DNA of 35,698 nt from Planctomycetaceae bacterium (GTDB lineage: Bacteria; Planctomycetota; PLA2): assembly GCA_011525755.1 (NCBI GenBank), contig WYBS01000032.1, forward strand, positions 1 to 35,698, written 5' to 3'. Position numbers and translations under genes: made by a program. Below the pieces are notes generated by a model. The model was not told the DNA's origin and made no database searches. It saw nothing but the letters and a program-made list of their open reading frames with translations. Of the stretch, positions 15,337 through 24,544 are shown piece by piece. The first letter of the stretch is position 1; each line of letters starts with the position of its first letter.

Positions 15337-16418
15337 ATCTCGCGACGCGGGTGCTCCTTCTCCGCGGCCTCCGGTGCGGGGCGCTCCACATAATCCTGCC
15401 GCCGCCCGATGGCCTCGAGCTGGGCGAGCAGGGTCGGGTCCCGACGCCAGATCGGGATGGCCGCGTCCTCGTCGGGGCGCGGCGCGCACGCCTCGATGGT
15501 CTTGCGCTTCCTCTCCATGCGGACGCGCGTGTAGCGCCAGGTCGTCTCGGCGCTGGCGTGGCCGAAGAGGTCGCGGATCGCGCTCGGGTCGGCGCCGGAG
15601 TCGAGCATGTGCACGGCGGTCGTGTGCCTGAGGACGTGCGGGTGGATCCGCTTCGACGCCAGAGTCGGCGCGGTCGCGGCGGCGGCGCGCGCGTGCCTCT
15701 TCAGCAGGTAGCGGACGCCCCAGCGGGTGAGGGGCTGGCCGTGCAGGTTGACGAAGACGGGCGACGTGCCGCGCGGGTCGATCCCGCGCTCCTCCATCCA
15801 CGCGCGCAGGAGGGCGGCCGTGCCCGGCCAGAGCGGGACGATCCGCTCCTTGCGCCCCTTGCCCCAGATGCGGACCTGCGGCAGAAGGTCGAGGTCCAGG
15901 TCGCAGGCGCGCACCGACACGGTCTCCTCGACGCGCGCGCCGGTCTGGTAGGCGAAGGCGAGCATCGCGTAGTCGCGGCGGCCGGCGGCCTTGGAGCGGT
16001 CGATGCCGCGGAGGATCGCGTCGAGCTCCTCGCGCTCGAGGTAGTGGACGGCGCGCCGCGGGGCGCGCTTGACGGGCACGCCGAGCACCCGCTGGCAGAG
16101 CTCGAAGCTCGCCGGGTCGCGCGCGGCGACGTGCCGGTAGAAGACGTGCAGCCCGGCCAGGCGCGCGTTGCGCGTGGCGACCGAGTTTCCGCGCTCGCGC
16201 TCGAGGTGGTCGAGGAAGGCGAGCACCGTCTCGACGCCGAGGTCCTCGAGGGCGAGGGCGTCGACGTCCTTGCCGAGCCTCTTGGCCGCGAAGCGGAGCA
16301 GGAGCTTGAGCGCGTCGCGGTACGCGAGCGCGGTGTGCGGGCTGACGTTGCGCTGCGCGGTCAGGTACTCGTGGAAGAAGGTGTGCAGGTGACGGGCGAG
16401 GGGGCTACCGGGCTTCAT
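15312..16418 (-). CDS. RIT tyrosine recombinase, third gene
   Basis: A 368-aa phage-integrase-family recombinase. The N-terminal SAM-like core-binding domain covers about residues 10-105; the catalytic domain follows with the Arg in YQTGARVEETVSVR, HVLRH, the GH of LFGHASAETTWRY and the nucleophile Tyr in that last motif. It cuts and rejoins DNA via a 3'-phosphotyrosine. Its start overlaps the end of the second gene by 14 bp, and its stop lies inside the left terminal repeat. RIT elements carry three different recombinases, probably used together. Confidence 0.9.
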   Translation of the reverse strand: MKPGSPLARHLHTFFHEYLTAQRNVSPHTALAYRDALKLLLRFAAKRLGKDVDALALEDLGVETVLAFLDHLERERGNSVATRNARLAGLHVFYRHVAARDPASFELCQRVLGVPVKRAPRRAVHYLEREELDAILRGIDRSKAAGRRDYAMLAFAYQTGARVEETVSVRACDLDLDLLPQVRIWGKGRKERIVPLWPGTAALLRAWMEERGIDPRGTSPVFVNLHGQPLTRWGVRYLLKRHARAAAATAPTLASKRIHPHVLRHTTAVHMLDSGADPSAIRDLFGHASAETTWRYTRVRMERKRKTIEACAPRPDEDAAIPIWRRDPTLLAQLEAIGRRQDYVERPAPEAAEKEHPRREIHIRHRSP

Positions 16419-17385
16419 GGGGGATCTCCTCCTGCGCGACCACGAGGGAGCCGTAGGCGCGCTCGAACCGCCCGCTCGCCTCGCGCATGAGCTCGGCGGT
16501 CGCGGTCAGGTAGACGTGGGTGGACAGGACGCTGGCGTGGCCCATGTAGGTCGCGAGCAGCGGCAGCTTCGCCGTCACGTCGGCGCCCTCGCGGTACCAG
16601 GCGAGCACGCGACGGACGGCGAAGGTGTGCCTCATGTCGTGAAGGCGCGGCCCGCGTCCCCCGGGCCGCGCGGGGATCGCGGCGGCCAGGACGAGGCGGT
16701 GGAAGACGTGCGAGATCTTCTGCGTGGAGAGCGGCCGCAGGCCGCGGTCGACGAAGAAGGGCGCCTTCGGATCGGCGGGCGCGCCGCGCGCCGCGTAGTA
16801 CTGGGCGAGCTTGTCCGCGAGGCCCGTCGAGAACGGCACCAGGCGCGACTTGAAGAACTTCGTCTCGCGCACGAGGAACGTCCGCACCGCGAGGTCGACG
16901 TCGCCGACGCGGAGGCGTCCGATCTCGCCCGCGCGGAGCCCCGTCGCGTAGAGGGCGAGCAGCGCCGTCCGGATGGTCTCCCGGTGCAGGGCGGGGCGGT
17001 CCGGGACGACCTCCGGCACGGCCCGGAGCAGCCCGCGCAGCTCCTCGTCGGAGTAGATGCGCGCCCGGAAGACCGGGATCCCCGCGGGGAAGAGCGCGCG
17101 GCCGGGCACGTACGTCCGCGGGTCGAGGCGGACCAGGTAGAGGCAGAACTGCCGCAGGACGCAGGCGCGCCACCGCTGCGTGGTGGACCGGAGGTGCGGC
17201 TTGAGGGCGAGCCACTCGTGGACCAGCTCGCGCGTCATCGCCTGCGGCGGACCGGGGAGGCCGGCAACGTACCGGTCGAAGCGGAGCAGCTCCCTCTCGG
17301 CGGCAAGGTAGCGACGGCCGAGCGCGCGCTTGAGCTCAAGGAACGCCTGCATGCGGGCGGCGAGGGGGCTCAGAAAGCGCGTCAT
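16405..17385 (-). CDS. RIT tyrosine recombinase, second gene
   Basis: A 326-aa phage-integrase-family recombinase. Core-binding domain at about residues 8-95, catalytic domain at about 115-310: YATGLRAGEIGRLR (Arg), LHDMRHTFAVRR, and YMGHASVLSTHVYL with the Tyr. ATG 17385 is chosen because it overlaps the first gene's stop as ATGA; longer upstream frames are overlap artefacts. It overlaps the third gene by 14 bp, so the trio is translated as a unit. Confidence 0.9.
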   Translation of the reverse strand: MTRFLSPLAARMQAFLELKRALGRRYLAAERELLRFDRYVAGLPGPPQAMTRELVHEWLALKPHLRSTTQRWRACVLRQFCLYLVRLDPRTYVPGRALFPAGIPVFRARIYSDEELRGLLRAVPEVVPDRPALHRETIRTALLALYATGLRAGEIGRLRVGDVDLAVRTFLVRETKFFKSRLVPFSTGLADKLAQYYAARGAPADPKAPFFVDRGLRPLSTQKISHVFHRLVLAAAIPARPGGRGPRLHDMRHTFAVRRVLAWYREGADVTAKLPLLATYMGHASVLSTHVYLTATAELMREASGRFERAYGSLVVAQEEIPHEAR

Positions 17386-18611
17386 GGCGCGATCTCCTCG
17401 ACGCCGAGGGCCACCTCGCGCAGGTGCGCGACGTCGGCCTTCGTGTAGATGAACGTCGCCTGCGGGTGCCCGTGGCCGAGCACGTCGCCGATGGTCTTGA
17501 GCGGATGGCCGCGCTGGAGCAGCTCGACGGCGAGCGAGTGGCGGAGCGTGTGCGAGCCCAGACGCGCCGCCTTCACGCCCGCGCACTGCAGGTACCAGCG
17601 CGCCCGCTGGCTGATCAGGCGATCGCGCACCGGCCGGATCGGCGCGTACACCTTGAGGAAGACCTCGCCGTACGGGACGGCGGGGCGCCGGCCGAGATAG
17701 GCGACGAGCGCCTCGCCGACGGCGGGGATGAGCGGGACGTCGTCGCTCGCCGCGCTCTTCGGGCGCGGCGCGTGGATCGTGTCCCGGCGCCAGTCGATGT
17801 CCTCCAGCCGCAGCGCCGCCACGTCGCTGGCACGCAGGCCGCAGTAGGCGACGAGCGCGAGCATCGCGTGGTCGCGGCAGCCGAGCTCCGTCGAGCGGTC
17901 GATGGCGGCGAGGGTGCGCTCGACGTCCGACCAGGGGACCGCGCGCGGCATGTCCTCCAGCGCGTACACACGCGGCGTCGATACCTGCGCGCGGAGGTCG
18001 GAGCGCAGGACGCCGCGCATGTGCAGATGGCCGAGGAAGCCGCGGATCGAGGCGCAGACGGAGCCCATCGACTGCCTCCTGAGGCCGCGCGAGGCGTGGA
18101 CGAGGTAGCCGTCGATCCGGTCGATGGTGATCCGCGCGAGGTCGTCGTCGGTGTGGACTCCGAGATGGGTGAGCAGGCGGCTGACGTGCAGGCGTTGCCG
18201 CCCGACGGTGCGCCCGCTCAACCCCCGGTGATGGCGCAGGAACGCGAGGTACTCGGCAAGGCCGGGACCGAGGGCGTCGGGCGGCTCCGCGGGGCGCGGA
18301 ACGATCACGTCGGCGCGGAGCTGCTCGAGCAGCAGCATGATCGGCCTGCGCCGGAAGCGCCGCCCCAGCCTGCCGCCCTCGCCCAGCTTCCGCCCGGCGG
18401 TCTCCCGGACGAGGAATCCGTCGACGTGGTCGTCGCGCAGGTCGGCGGGCGCGATCCGTCGACGCGAGAGGTAGCCGGCGAACTTCCGGCAGATCGCGAG
18501 GTATCCGCCCCGCGTCGACTTCGGGTAGCCGTCTTCTTCGAGTCGCTGCGCGAAGCGCGCGAGCGCCGGACCGAGCGGCGACGGCCCGGTCCCCGAGCGA
18601 TCCTTCTTCAT
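17382..18611 (-). CDS. RIT tyrosine recombinase, first gene
   Basis: A 409-aa phage-integrase-family recombinase, first in the trio and the longest. The catalytic domain (about residues 215-400) contains AYCGLRASDVAALR, SHTLRHSLAVELL and VLGHGHPQATFIYT, giving Arg, His-x-x-Arg, His and Tyr. A longer N-terminal part (about 20-200) may hold two SAM-like units. ATG 18611 has AAGGAGG just upstream, the only strong ribosome site of the three genes. Confidence 0.9.
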   Translation of the reverse strand: MKKDRSGTGPSPLGPALARFAQRLEEDGYPKSTRGGYLAICRKFAGYLSRRRIAPADLRDDHVDGFLVRETAGRKLGEGGRLGRRFRRRPIMLLLEQLRADVIVPRPAEPPDALGPGLAEYLAFLRHHRGLSGRTVGRQRLHVSRLLTHLGVHTDDDLARITIDRIDGYLVHASRGLRRQSMGSVCASIRGFLGHLHMRGVLRSDLRAQVSTPRVYALEDMPRAVPWSDVERTLAAIDRSTELGCRDHAMLALVAYCGLRASDVAALRLEDIDWRRDTIHAPRPKSAASDDVPLIPAVGEALVAYLGRRPAVPYGEVFLKVYAPIRPVRDRLISQRARWYLQCAGVKAARLGSHTLRHSLAVELLQRGHPLKTIGDVLGHGHPQATFIYTKADVAHLREVALGVEEIAP

Positions 18612-19075
18612 CTGCGCCTCCTTGCCGCCGCCTCGCGCGGCGGAGGGCGCAGACTATCGACAGCGACTTATGGGGAGCGAACCGCCACGATCCCCGAGGA
18701 GATCACGGGCCACGGCCGCCCAACTCCACATAAGACGGCTCGCACCATAAAATGCGCAGCCCAATCGGGCTCCTGCGGTCCTCGGCGACGCCCTTGGACA
18801 CCCCGCCCGCCGGCCCCTGCCGCGGGCGGGGGCGCCCGGGTGAGGCACCCGGATGAGGCGGAGCAGCCGGTGAAGAGACTCCCCGATCTCGTCGGTGACA
18901 TCGCGTGATCGCGCACGGGACCGAGGGACGAGTGGTCGCGTTGGGGGTTCGCCGCATCGCCGGGGTCCTTCTCGCTCGCCTCGGCACGTCAATAGGCGCA
19001 CGACCCGCGACCCTCCCTCGTCGATGACGTTCTGTCCACACGGACTCGGTTGCGACCGGGGATTCAGTAGTCTGA
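18612..19075. other. Gene-free interval: RIT right end and interrupted arm
   Basis: About 460 bp with the presumed recombinase promoter, the right terminal repeat (18726-18756), then sequence resembling the continuation of the right arms (AATGCGCAGCC, AATCGGGCTCC). Beyond about 18850 I see no gene, repeat or RNA. A minus-strand 82-codon frame at 18668-18916 crosses the terminal repeat and is not convincing. Confidence 0.55.
18726..18756 (-). repeat. Right terminal inverted repeat of the RIT element
   Basis: Inverted match to 15306-15336; only the 6-bp centre (GGCTCG here) differs from the left end. It lies about 115 bp upstream of the first recombinase gene. Confidence 0.75.
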
Positions 19076-19426
19076 TCAGTGATATTCTGCCTCGTGATGA
19101 AAGGCGACCATGATCGCGCCGAGTGCCAGCCACAGGAGGATCACGACACCGCACATGATCGGCAAATACCCAGCTCTCTTCAATCGTCTGCGGAATACGG
19201 TGAGCATCAACAACGGCGCCAGGCCGACGGCGACAGCAAACCACCGACCGTTCCCCAAGGCATAGGAACAAAGAAGGCGGAACGGGCCAAGGTGGGACTC
19301 GAGCGTTGCGCGAAGGCGTGACGGCCATGGCAGTCGCGAGAAGTACACGAGGGCGAACGACAACCCGAGCAGATAGGCGGTGAGTAGCGTCAGGCCCCAG
19401 CGAGCGATTGCACGGGTCTTCCGCAT
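19076..19426 (-). CDS. Small membrane protein, unknown
   Basis: A 116-aa protein with three hydrophobic segments (about residues 10-30, 61-80, 88-108) separated by basic loops such as RRRLKRAG. No family recognised. It lies 106 bp after the 835-aa protein gene and could be the last gene of that operon. The ribosome site is weak, so confidence rests on the membrane pattern. Confidence 0.55.
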   Translation of the reverse strand: MRKTRAIARWGLTLLTAYLLGLSFALVYFSRLPWPSRLRATLESHLGPFRLLCSYALGNGRWFAVAVGLAPLLMLTVFRRRLKRAGYLPIMCGVVILLWLALGAIMVAFHHEAEYH

Positions 19427-19532
19427 CTTGGAGAAGGGAACATGTCCGACCTAGGCGCACCCGCCAGGTCCCATAGGAAACGGCCGCAGGATGCCGCCGC
19501 AGGGCAACAGACGTCGGAACTAGGGGATGCTC

Positions 19533-22040
19533 TCATTGATCGTCTTCGGCGACGCGCTGGACAATCTGCTCCTCTTCGCTGCCCGAAGGAGGGCGCAGCA
19601 GAACATACTCTTCGTAGGGGATGCCTGCAAAGCCGAGCCAACGATCGGCCGCAAACGCGGGGACCCTGTCGGCGCTACCGTGCTCGCTCTTTCGGGTCGG
19701 ATCTTCCTCACACGACCCATCCGGCTTCTTCCCGATGGCATAGCCGACCCGATCGGGGGTCCCAGCCGACGGCCCTATGGTAATCAACTTTCCGCCTGAA
19801 TAGCAGCACTGTTGCCCGGGCCCCTTAGCCTTGTTTATGCTGCGATAGCAGACCGTGCCAGGGTGCAGAATGTTGCTGCCCTCGTAGCACCACGTGTTCG
19901 AGGCGCGTGCCTCGGACTCGGTCAGCGGGCAACGAGGCAGTGTGCGTACCCAGCTCCAGGTCTCCCTGATTTGTTGGTACAGGTCGTAGCGGTAGTCGTA
20001 ATACTCGCGTAGGCCCTCCAACACGTAGTCGATGGGATAGTCCGGCCGGGAGTAGCACCACCTTGTGACCGCGGTCATCAGGATCTCGAACATCTCGTCC
20101 GCGTGCGCAGTGCGGAGGTGTTGGAGCTCATGCTCGGCGACGATCTTGTTCTCAAGCACGAACCGCTCCAGGACCTGGAGTCCACCATGGAAGGGGCCCT
20201 TGCCGGCGAAGTCGATGACCAGACGGTCGCAATCCCGCCAGGTAGCGACGGTGCGACGGCCGTCGGCGGGTGCCTCGGACCCCTCAGGCTTCTTGGTATC
20301 GGTCGTGGTCACCCTGCTTCGACGATACCTGTCGCACCACCCCGCGACAGCGCGATAGAGCTCGTTGTTGACAACGCGTTGTTCCTCTCCCGGGGACGCG
20401 TGCTTCCTTCCGTGCAGGAGATTGGTAACCGTCCCGCTGACTATGTTGCCTCCGCCGGCGCCCGCAGGGGCTGGCGCACGTTCGGCGATGGGTAGCAGCA
20501 GATCCTGGATGGCGGGATCGTCATCGCATAGCAGTCGGGCTCGGCGCAGCGCCTCGATGCAGTCCGATTCGGAAGGGGGCGACGTCGTACCGGGAGTGGT
20601 GGGCGTACTCGGGGTCGGGATCGTACTCGGCGTCGTAGAGCCGTCGGGGGTCTTCTCCTTGTCACCGGAGCCGCCCGGCTCCTGGAGCGGCCCGGGCGGG
20701 CGGCCGGTGGGTCGGGCAACATCGCGGCAGAAGCGGCGCAGGGCTTCGAGAACGGCCTCGCGGTCCTTGCGGTTGAGGTTTATGTGATCGCTCAGTCGCT
20801 GCCTACGTTGCGCCAGGATGCGACCCACGGCGTGGGCCAGACACCAGATCGCGCGTTCGGTGGACATGCCGGCAGATGCGGCAAGGGCATCCTCGCAGGT
20901 GGCGCAGGGAACGACCTCGGAGGTGGTCGACGAGGTGCCAGGAGGCTGGGTGGTCGGAGTTTGCTCGGTGACCGTGGACCGGGAAGGGACGGCCTGGGTC
21001 GGCAGCGTGACGGTCTCCTCGGAGACGGTAGGCACGGTCCCGCTGGGCGTGAGACTCTGTGGATCTGCGCCGCTCGCCATGGCGTAGGCGAACCGTCCCT
21101 TCTTGCCGTTGATGGCCACTTCGGGACCGACACCGGGGGCGGGGCCTGGACCCGCAGCAGGTTCGGAGGTGGGGGTCGGCGCGGTTCCGTCTGGCATCGC
21201 GGCGGCGGCCGGCTGCGGGCTCGGGTGGGGAGCGGGTTCTCCCTGGTCGGGCGGCATGACGGGCCCAGGTGCGCCGGCAGCCCCCTGTCCGCCACCCGCA
21301 CCGCCACCATCGTCATCACCGCCACCGTCACCACCATCGGACCCCTCAGGCGACCAAGGCTCCCAGGGGTTTGTCCGCTCGAAGAGATCACATTCGCATA
21401 TGTCGTGCGGAGGGCATTCCCAGCACTCAGGGGAATTGCCGGCCTTGCACCAGTCGGCAGCTGTCTGGTCGCAGGGAAGATAGCCGAACAGGAAAAAGAA
21501 GTCGTAAAGGGACCACTTGTTGTACTCCTCAAGCGCCCCGATGAACTCCTCGATCGCGTCGCGCAGCTCATCCTCGGTTCCCGGGTCCTTCACGAGTTCG
21601 TGGAGTTTGTCAACCGCCGCCTCCCGGACTTCGGGGTCCTCCGACAACGCCTGCTCGGCCAGCTCCCCGATCTCGGCGAGCTGATCTGCATGCTCGAGCA
21701 GTGCCGCAGCCGCTTGCTGGACGCGACCCCAGGCCGCCTGCGCCACGGCATGCGCGCCGCTCCAGAGTTGGTAGGTGAGGGAATCGAGTGTCCTCTGGGC
21801 ATGCTCCGCAAGCCTTGCCTCTTGCTGCTCGTTCGCGTAGCGGTCGTCCTCAAGGACGGCTTCCGCCTCGGCGAGGAGCTGCGGGATTTGATCGACCCTG
21901 AGCACCCACTCCGCATCTTCAAGGCGATGGGCGGTTTCGTTGATGAATACGACAGAGGTCCTGATGTCGCGGCGCACGTCGATCGTGCCCCCGCCGGGCC
22001 GCTCGTACGTCTGGTACGAGACGTAGTAATCCGCCAGCAT
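19533..22040 (-). CDS. Large Cys-rich protein with HExxH motif and GQQCCY (AMOP-like) C-terminus
   Basis: An 835-aa protein with no obvious signal peptide. Residues about 45-200 are helical; about 210-245 carry a Cys cluster (CWECPPHDICECDLF); about 250-330 and 520-560 are low-complexity Gly/Asp/Pro/Thr linkers. H637-E-L-Q-H641 in VAEHELQHLRTAHADE fits a zinc-metallopeptidase HExxH. The C-terminal part (about 720-770) has KGPGQQCCY and GPSAGTPDRV, resembling the core of the AMOP domain of extracellular proteins. Both assignments are by motif only. ATG 22040 overlaps the previous stop as TGATG. A possible role is processing or anchoring the co-encoded small proteins. Confidence 0.65.
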   Translation of the reverse strand: MLADYYVSYQTYERPGGGTIDVRRDIRTSVVFINETAHRLEDAEWVLRVDQIPQLLAEAEAVLEDDRYANEQQEARLAEHAQRTLDSLTYQLWSGAHAVAQAAWGRVQQAAAALLEHADQLAEIGELAEQALSEDPEVREAAVDKLHELVKDPGTEDELRDAIEEFIGALEEYNKWSLYDFFFLFGYLPCDQTAADWCKAGNSPECWECPPHDICECDLFERTNPWEPWSPEGSDGGDGGGDDDGGGAGGGQGAAGAPGPVMPPDQGEPAPHPSPQPAAAAMPDGTAPTPTSEPAAGPGPAPGVGPEVAINGKKGRFAYAMASGADPQSLTPSGTVPTVSEETVTLPTQAVPSRSTVTEQTPTTQPPGTSSTTSEVVPCATCEDALAASAGMSTERAIWCLAHAVGRILAQRRQRLSDHINLNRKDREAVLEALRRFCRDVARPTGRPPGPLQEPGGSGDKEKTPDGSTTPSTIPTPSTPTTPGTTSPPSESDCIEALRRARLLCDDDPAIQDLLLPIAERAPAPAGAGGGNIVSGTVTNLLHGRKHASPGEEQRVVNNELYRAVAGWCDRYRRSRVTTTDTKKPEGSEAPADGRRTVATWRDCDRLVIDFAGKGPFHGGLQVLERFVLENKIVAEHELQHLRTAHADEMFEILMTAVTRWCYSRPDYPIDYVLEGLREYYDYRYDLYQQIRETWSWVRTLPRCPLTESEARASNTWCYEGSNILHPGTVCYRSINKAKGPGQQCCYSGGKLITIGPSAGTPDRVGYAIGKKPDGSCEEDPTRKSEHGSADRVPAFAADRWLGFAGIPYEEYVLLRPPSGSEEEQIVQRVAEDDQ

Positions 22041-22981
22041 CACGGTCGTGTCGCTCCTGCCTCGCCCTTCGGCGCGGCAGCTGCCGCGGCACCTGCGGCG
22101 GCCCACTGGGTCGGGTCCCCCCCTGACAGTTTGGCCGCGAGCCCGCCGATGCGAGTGTCCTGGGCCTTGACCTCGTGCTTGGCGATCGAGGCGATGAGGG
22201 CCCGCTGTCGAGACATCATTGCTGCGATGTTGGCCTGCGCGGTCTCCTTGGCCGCGCGCTCGCGGAGGGCCCGGGCGGAGGCCGTGTCACCCTGCCGGTC
22301 CACCTCAGCGGCGAGTTCGGTCGTTCTCTTCGCGCCATCCCTCGACTGCCGGGCACGTCTGTTCTCGAACTCGCTGCCGCGTTCGGCGGCATTTGCCTGA
22401 GCCAGTGCGCGCCCGTAGGCGACGTTCGCGGCGACCCACTGGTCCACCAAGGTTCCTCGCGCGATCAGTGCGCCGCGCACTTCGATGCCTGCAGCTAGGA
22501 GCTGCGTGGCCTGGTACGGGGTCGGAGCACCGAGGCTCGCCAGCGCCGAAGCCGCCCCAGTCCCGGCGGGGGCGACTCCGAGGATGCTCGCGGCCTCGGG
22601 CCGCAACCGGCTCGCGTAGGAGTCGGTCGGGATCGCGGGAGGCACTGAGGCGCTGGGACTCGGCGGGGGGAGCTCGTCGCCCTCGGTGCGCAGGCGCCGC
22701 TCGGGAGCTGCGGGTTGCAGGGCCGAGGCGGGCGGCAGCGGAAACTCGTAGGCCCGCGGCACCGGCAGCGGGAACGCGGGAAGGGGCCCGCAGCCCACCA
22801 GGCGCTTCATCATTCGTGCCGTGGTGCCCCGGACGCCTGGCCTGCACGACGTGGTTCGGCGTAGCTCGGTAGAGGCGTCTGTGGGAGAGCGGATGGCCAT
22901 GGCCTCCGCCTTGCCAGCCGGCGAGGCGCTGCCGGTACTCGAGGCGAGCACGCTGACGGAAGGAGGTCCCTTGGGATCCAT
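22040..22981 (-). CDS. Pro/Ala-rich protein with C-terminal coiled coil
   Basis: A 313-aa protein of unknown family. The first half is Pro/Ser/Ala-rich and probably disordered. About residues 150-285 are charged and helical, with ERGSEFENRRARQSRDGAKR and ARALRERAAKETAQANIAAM suggesting a coiled coil. ATG 22981 overlaps the upstream stop as TGATG, and its own stop overlaps the next start in the same way, so it is coupled on both sides. It may be a scaffold for the assembly made by this operon; that is speculation. Confidence 0.6.
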   Translation of the reverse strand: MDPKGPPSVSVLASSTGSASPAGKAEAMAIRSPTDASTELRRTTSCRPGVRGTTARMMKRLVGCGPLPAFPLPVPRAYEFPLPPASALQPAAPERRLRTEGDELPPPSPSASVPPAIPTDSYASRLRPEAASILGVAPAGTGAASALASLGAPTPYQATQLLAAGIEVRGALIARGTLVDQWVAANVAYGRALAQANAAERGSEFENRRARQSRDGAKRTTELAAEVDRQGDTASARALRERAAKETAQANIAAMMSRQRALIASIAKHEVKAQDTRIGGLAAKLSGGDPTQWAAAGAAAAAAPKGEAGATRP

Positions 22982-24174
22982 CAGGGAATCCTCTCGTCGG
23001 GCTCATACGACCCGGACCGTGGCACCGACGGAGGCTCCGCCGGCGGCGCGGACGCTCGCAGTGCCCCATCCGGCACGACCAGGCCAGCGGCCGACCCCGC
23101 GGCGGGATGGAGCGCAGGCGACGCTGGCGAGGGCGGCGATGACGCAACAGCGTGCGGGTCCTTCGACTGCGGCCCATGCCTGAGGACCAGGGGCATGATG
23201 GCACGTGGACGATCCCACGGACCAACGACCGGCATCACCGCCATAGATACCGCGAGCGGCGCGACGTGCGCAAGGCCGCGTGCCGCCTCGTGGGCTGGCG
23301 GCGCGATGACCTCGGCAGGAGGGGTCGTTCTTGTCACTGCGCCGATCACAGCCGGCGGATCCTTGGGGTCGGGGTCGTGCGTGACCTCGGGCGAGTCGAG
23401 CGGACCGGTGAAGGTCCCTCCCCCTGAGAGGCACCGGCACTTGCAGTCGCACATCTCCGGGTCGCCACCGCCTCCACCCGGCACGTCGACCTGAGGGGGG
23501 GTGACGGGGAACAGTTCCCCCTCGGGCTCCTCGTGTGCCGCGTGGCGGCACAGCGGCAGTTGCGAGTAGCGGGCCGCGAGCGTACGCGGTTCCGCACACG
23601 CTGCGACGGAGTCGGTGCTGGCCTCGATGCGGGGCGGGGACGGCTTGCGGTCCGGACGCAGCGCGAGATCAACTTCCTCCTCGCGTGCGAGCAGACGCTC
23701 CGCGCGAGCCAGAACCGACGGCGGTCCCCAAGGCCCCAGATCGGCCGACTGGGGAGGCTCCGCCACCGCGGGCCAGGCGAGCCTCGAGCCGCCCGTGAGC
23801 AGGTACTGCAGGGCGTCGATGAACGACCATGTCGGTCGCAGAGCCGAGTCGTCGGTCCTGCACCTGAGCGTGCCGTCATGGGCAACGACGAGGTGCACTC
23901 GCTTGGGGCCCTCCTGGCACCGACATCCACACGTTTCCGCCGGCAAGCTACCGGGCGGTCGGCGGGCCGATTCCGACCCGCCGACCGGATGCCCCTCCCC
24001 GCTCGGATGAGCGGGCGGGCACCTGCAGGGCTCGCTGCCGGCGCAGCTGCAGCGACCGCGACGCTCCCCCTTGCACCCGCATCCGTTCCGCTCCCCTCCG
24101 TGCGCTTCCGGCGGCTCGGAGTCGAACCGCCGCGGCGATTCCCGCTGCGGAGGGCTTGAGCAACCGCATGCCAT
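22981..24174 (-). CDS. Cys-rich protein with CxC clusters
   Basis: A 397-aa protein of unknown family. The N-terminal 90 residues hold many CxC pairs (CGCS, CGCK, CSCAG, CRCPP, CGCRC); another cluster, CDCKCRC, is near residue 245. A short conserved-looking stretch, HLVVAHDGTLRC, is at about 94. The rest is Pro/Ala-rich. CxC clusters suggest metal binding or extensive disulfides. The start lies 3 bp after the previous gene's stop, placing it in the same operon. The relation to the Cys-rich protein at 32069 is one of style, not shown homology. Confidence 0.6.
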   Translation of the reverse strand: MACGCSSPPQRESPRRFDSEPPEAHGGERNGCGCKGERRGRCSCAGSEPCRCPPAHPSGEGHPVGGSESARRPPGSLPAETCGCRCQEGPKRVHLVVAHDGTLRCRTDDSALRPTWSFIDALQYLLTGGSRLAWPAVAEPPQSADLGPWGPPSVLARAERLLAREEEVDLALRPDRKPSPPRIEASTDSVAACAEPRTLAARYSQLPLCRHAAHEEPEGELFPVTPPQVDVPGGGGGDPEMCDCKCRCLSGGGTFTGPLDSPEVTHDPDPKDPPAVIGAVTRTTPPAEVIAPPAHEAARGLAHVAPLAVSMAVMPVVGPWDRPRAIMPLVLRHGPQSKDPHAVASSPPSPASPALHPAAGSAAGLVVPDGALRASAPPAEPPSVPRSGSYEPDERIP

Positions 24175-24177
24175 GGT

Positions 24178-24531
24178 TCAGGGGTGCCGCTTTACGAGGA
24201 AGCCCACGAGGTAGCAGGAAACCACGGGGAAGGACACCGCGAGGAGCCGGACCGACGCGCGGAGCCAGGTGCGGGAGATGTCGGCGCTCATGGGGATCTC
24301 GATTCCGGGCGGGACCACGGTGCTATCGATCATCGTCCAGGTCACCTGATCCATCGACTCCTCGATCTCGATGTCGAAGACTGCGCCAGGATCCTCCATG
24401 GGGCCGCGCCAGACCGCGAGTTCGATCGCGCTGTATTCCGAGACGACGATCGGCGACGTCACGAAGGGGTCCGGCCCCGCGAGCGTCGTGTAGCGTCCGA
24501 GGACTATGACCTGGACCGTGGCCTCTCCCAT
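24178..24531 (-). CDS. Small beta-type protein, family I, copy 2
   Basis: A 117-aa protein homologous to the upstream 24545-24907 product: both share VSEYSxxIxxVWRG, ESxDQxxWT and a C-terminal GFLxKR. Alternating hydrophobic residues suggest a beta-sandwich. ATG 24531 has AGGAGG about 9 nt upstream, and the gene lies 13 bp after copy 1. The ExxDQxxW motif is reminiscent of the EHKNxxDTSW motif of family II in this cluster, so the two families may be distant relatives. No signal peptide; function unknown, perhaps structural. Confidence 0.65.
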   Translation of the reverse strand: MGEATVQVIVLGRYTTLAGPDPFVTSPIVVSEYSAIELAVWRGPMEDPGAVFDIEIEESMDQVTWTMIDSTVVPPGIEIPMSADISRTWLRASVRLLAVSFPVVSCYLVGFLVKRHP

Positions 24532-24544
24532 GGCCCGGCGCCTC

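Larger units (their letters stand above)
15280..18758. mobile_element. RIT element (recombinase in trio)
   Basis: Three overlapping tyrosine recombinase genes in one direction between terminal inverted repeats, the defining layout of RIT elements. The repeats at 15306-15336 and 18726-18756 align over 31 bp: CGCATTTTATGGTG, a 6-bp non-matching centre, then GTCTTATGTGG. AAAATGCGCA flanks both ends (15267-15276 and 18749-18758), either a short target duplication or similarity between element end and target. All three enzymes look intact, so the element may be active. It sits in the right arm of att-like repeat 3. Confidence 0.85.

Noticed and set aside
18668-18916. An 82-codon minus-strand ORF right of the RIT element
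   Set aside because: It spans the terminal inverted repeat and arm sequence; no domain and no ribosome site.
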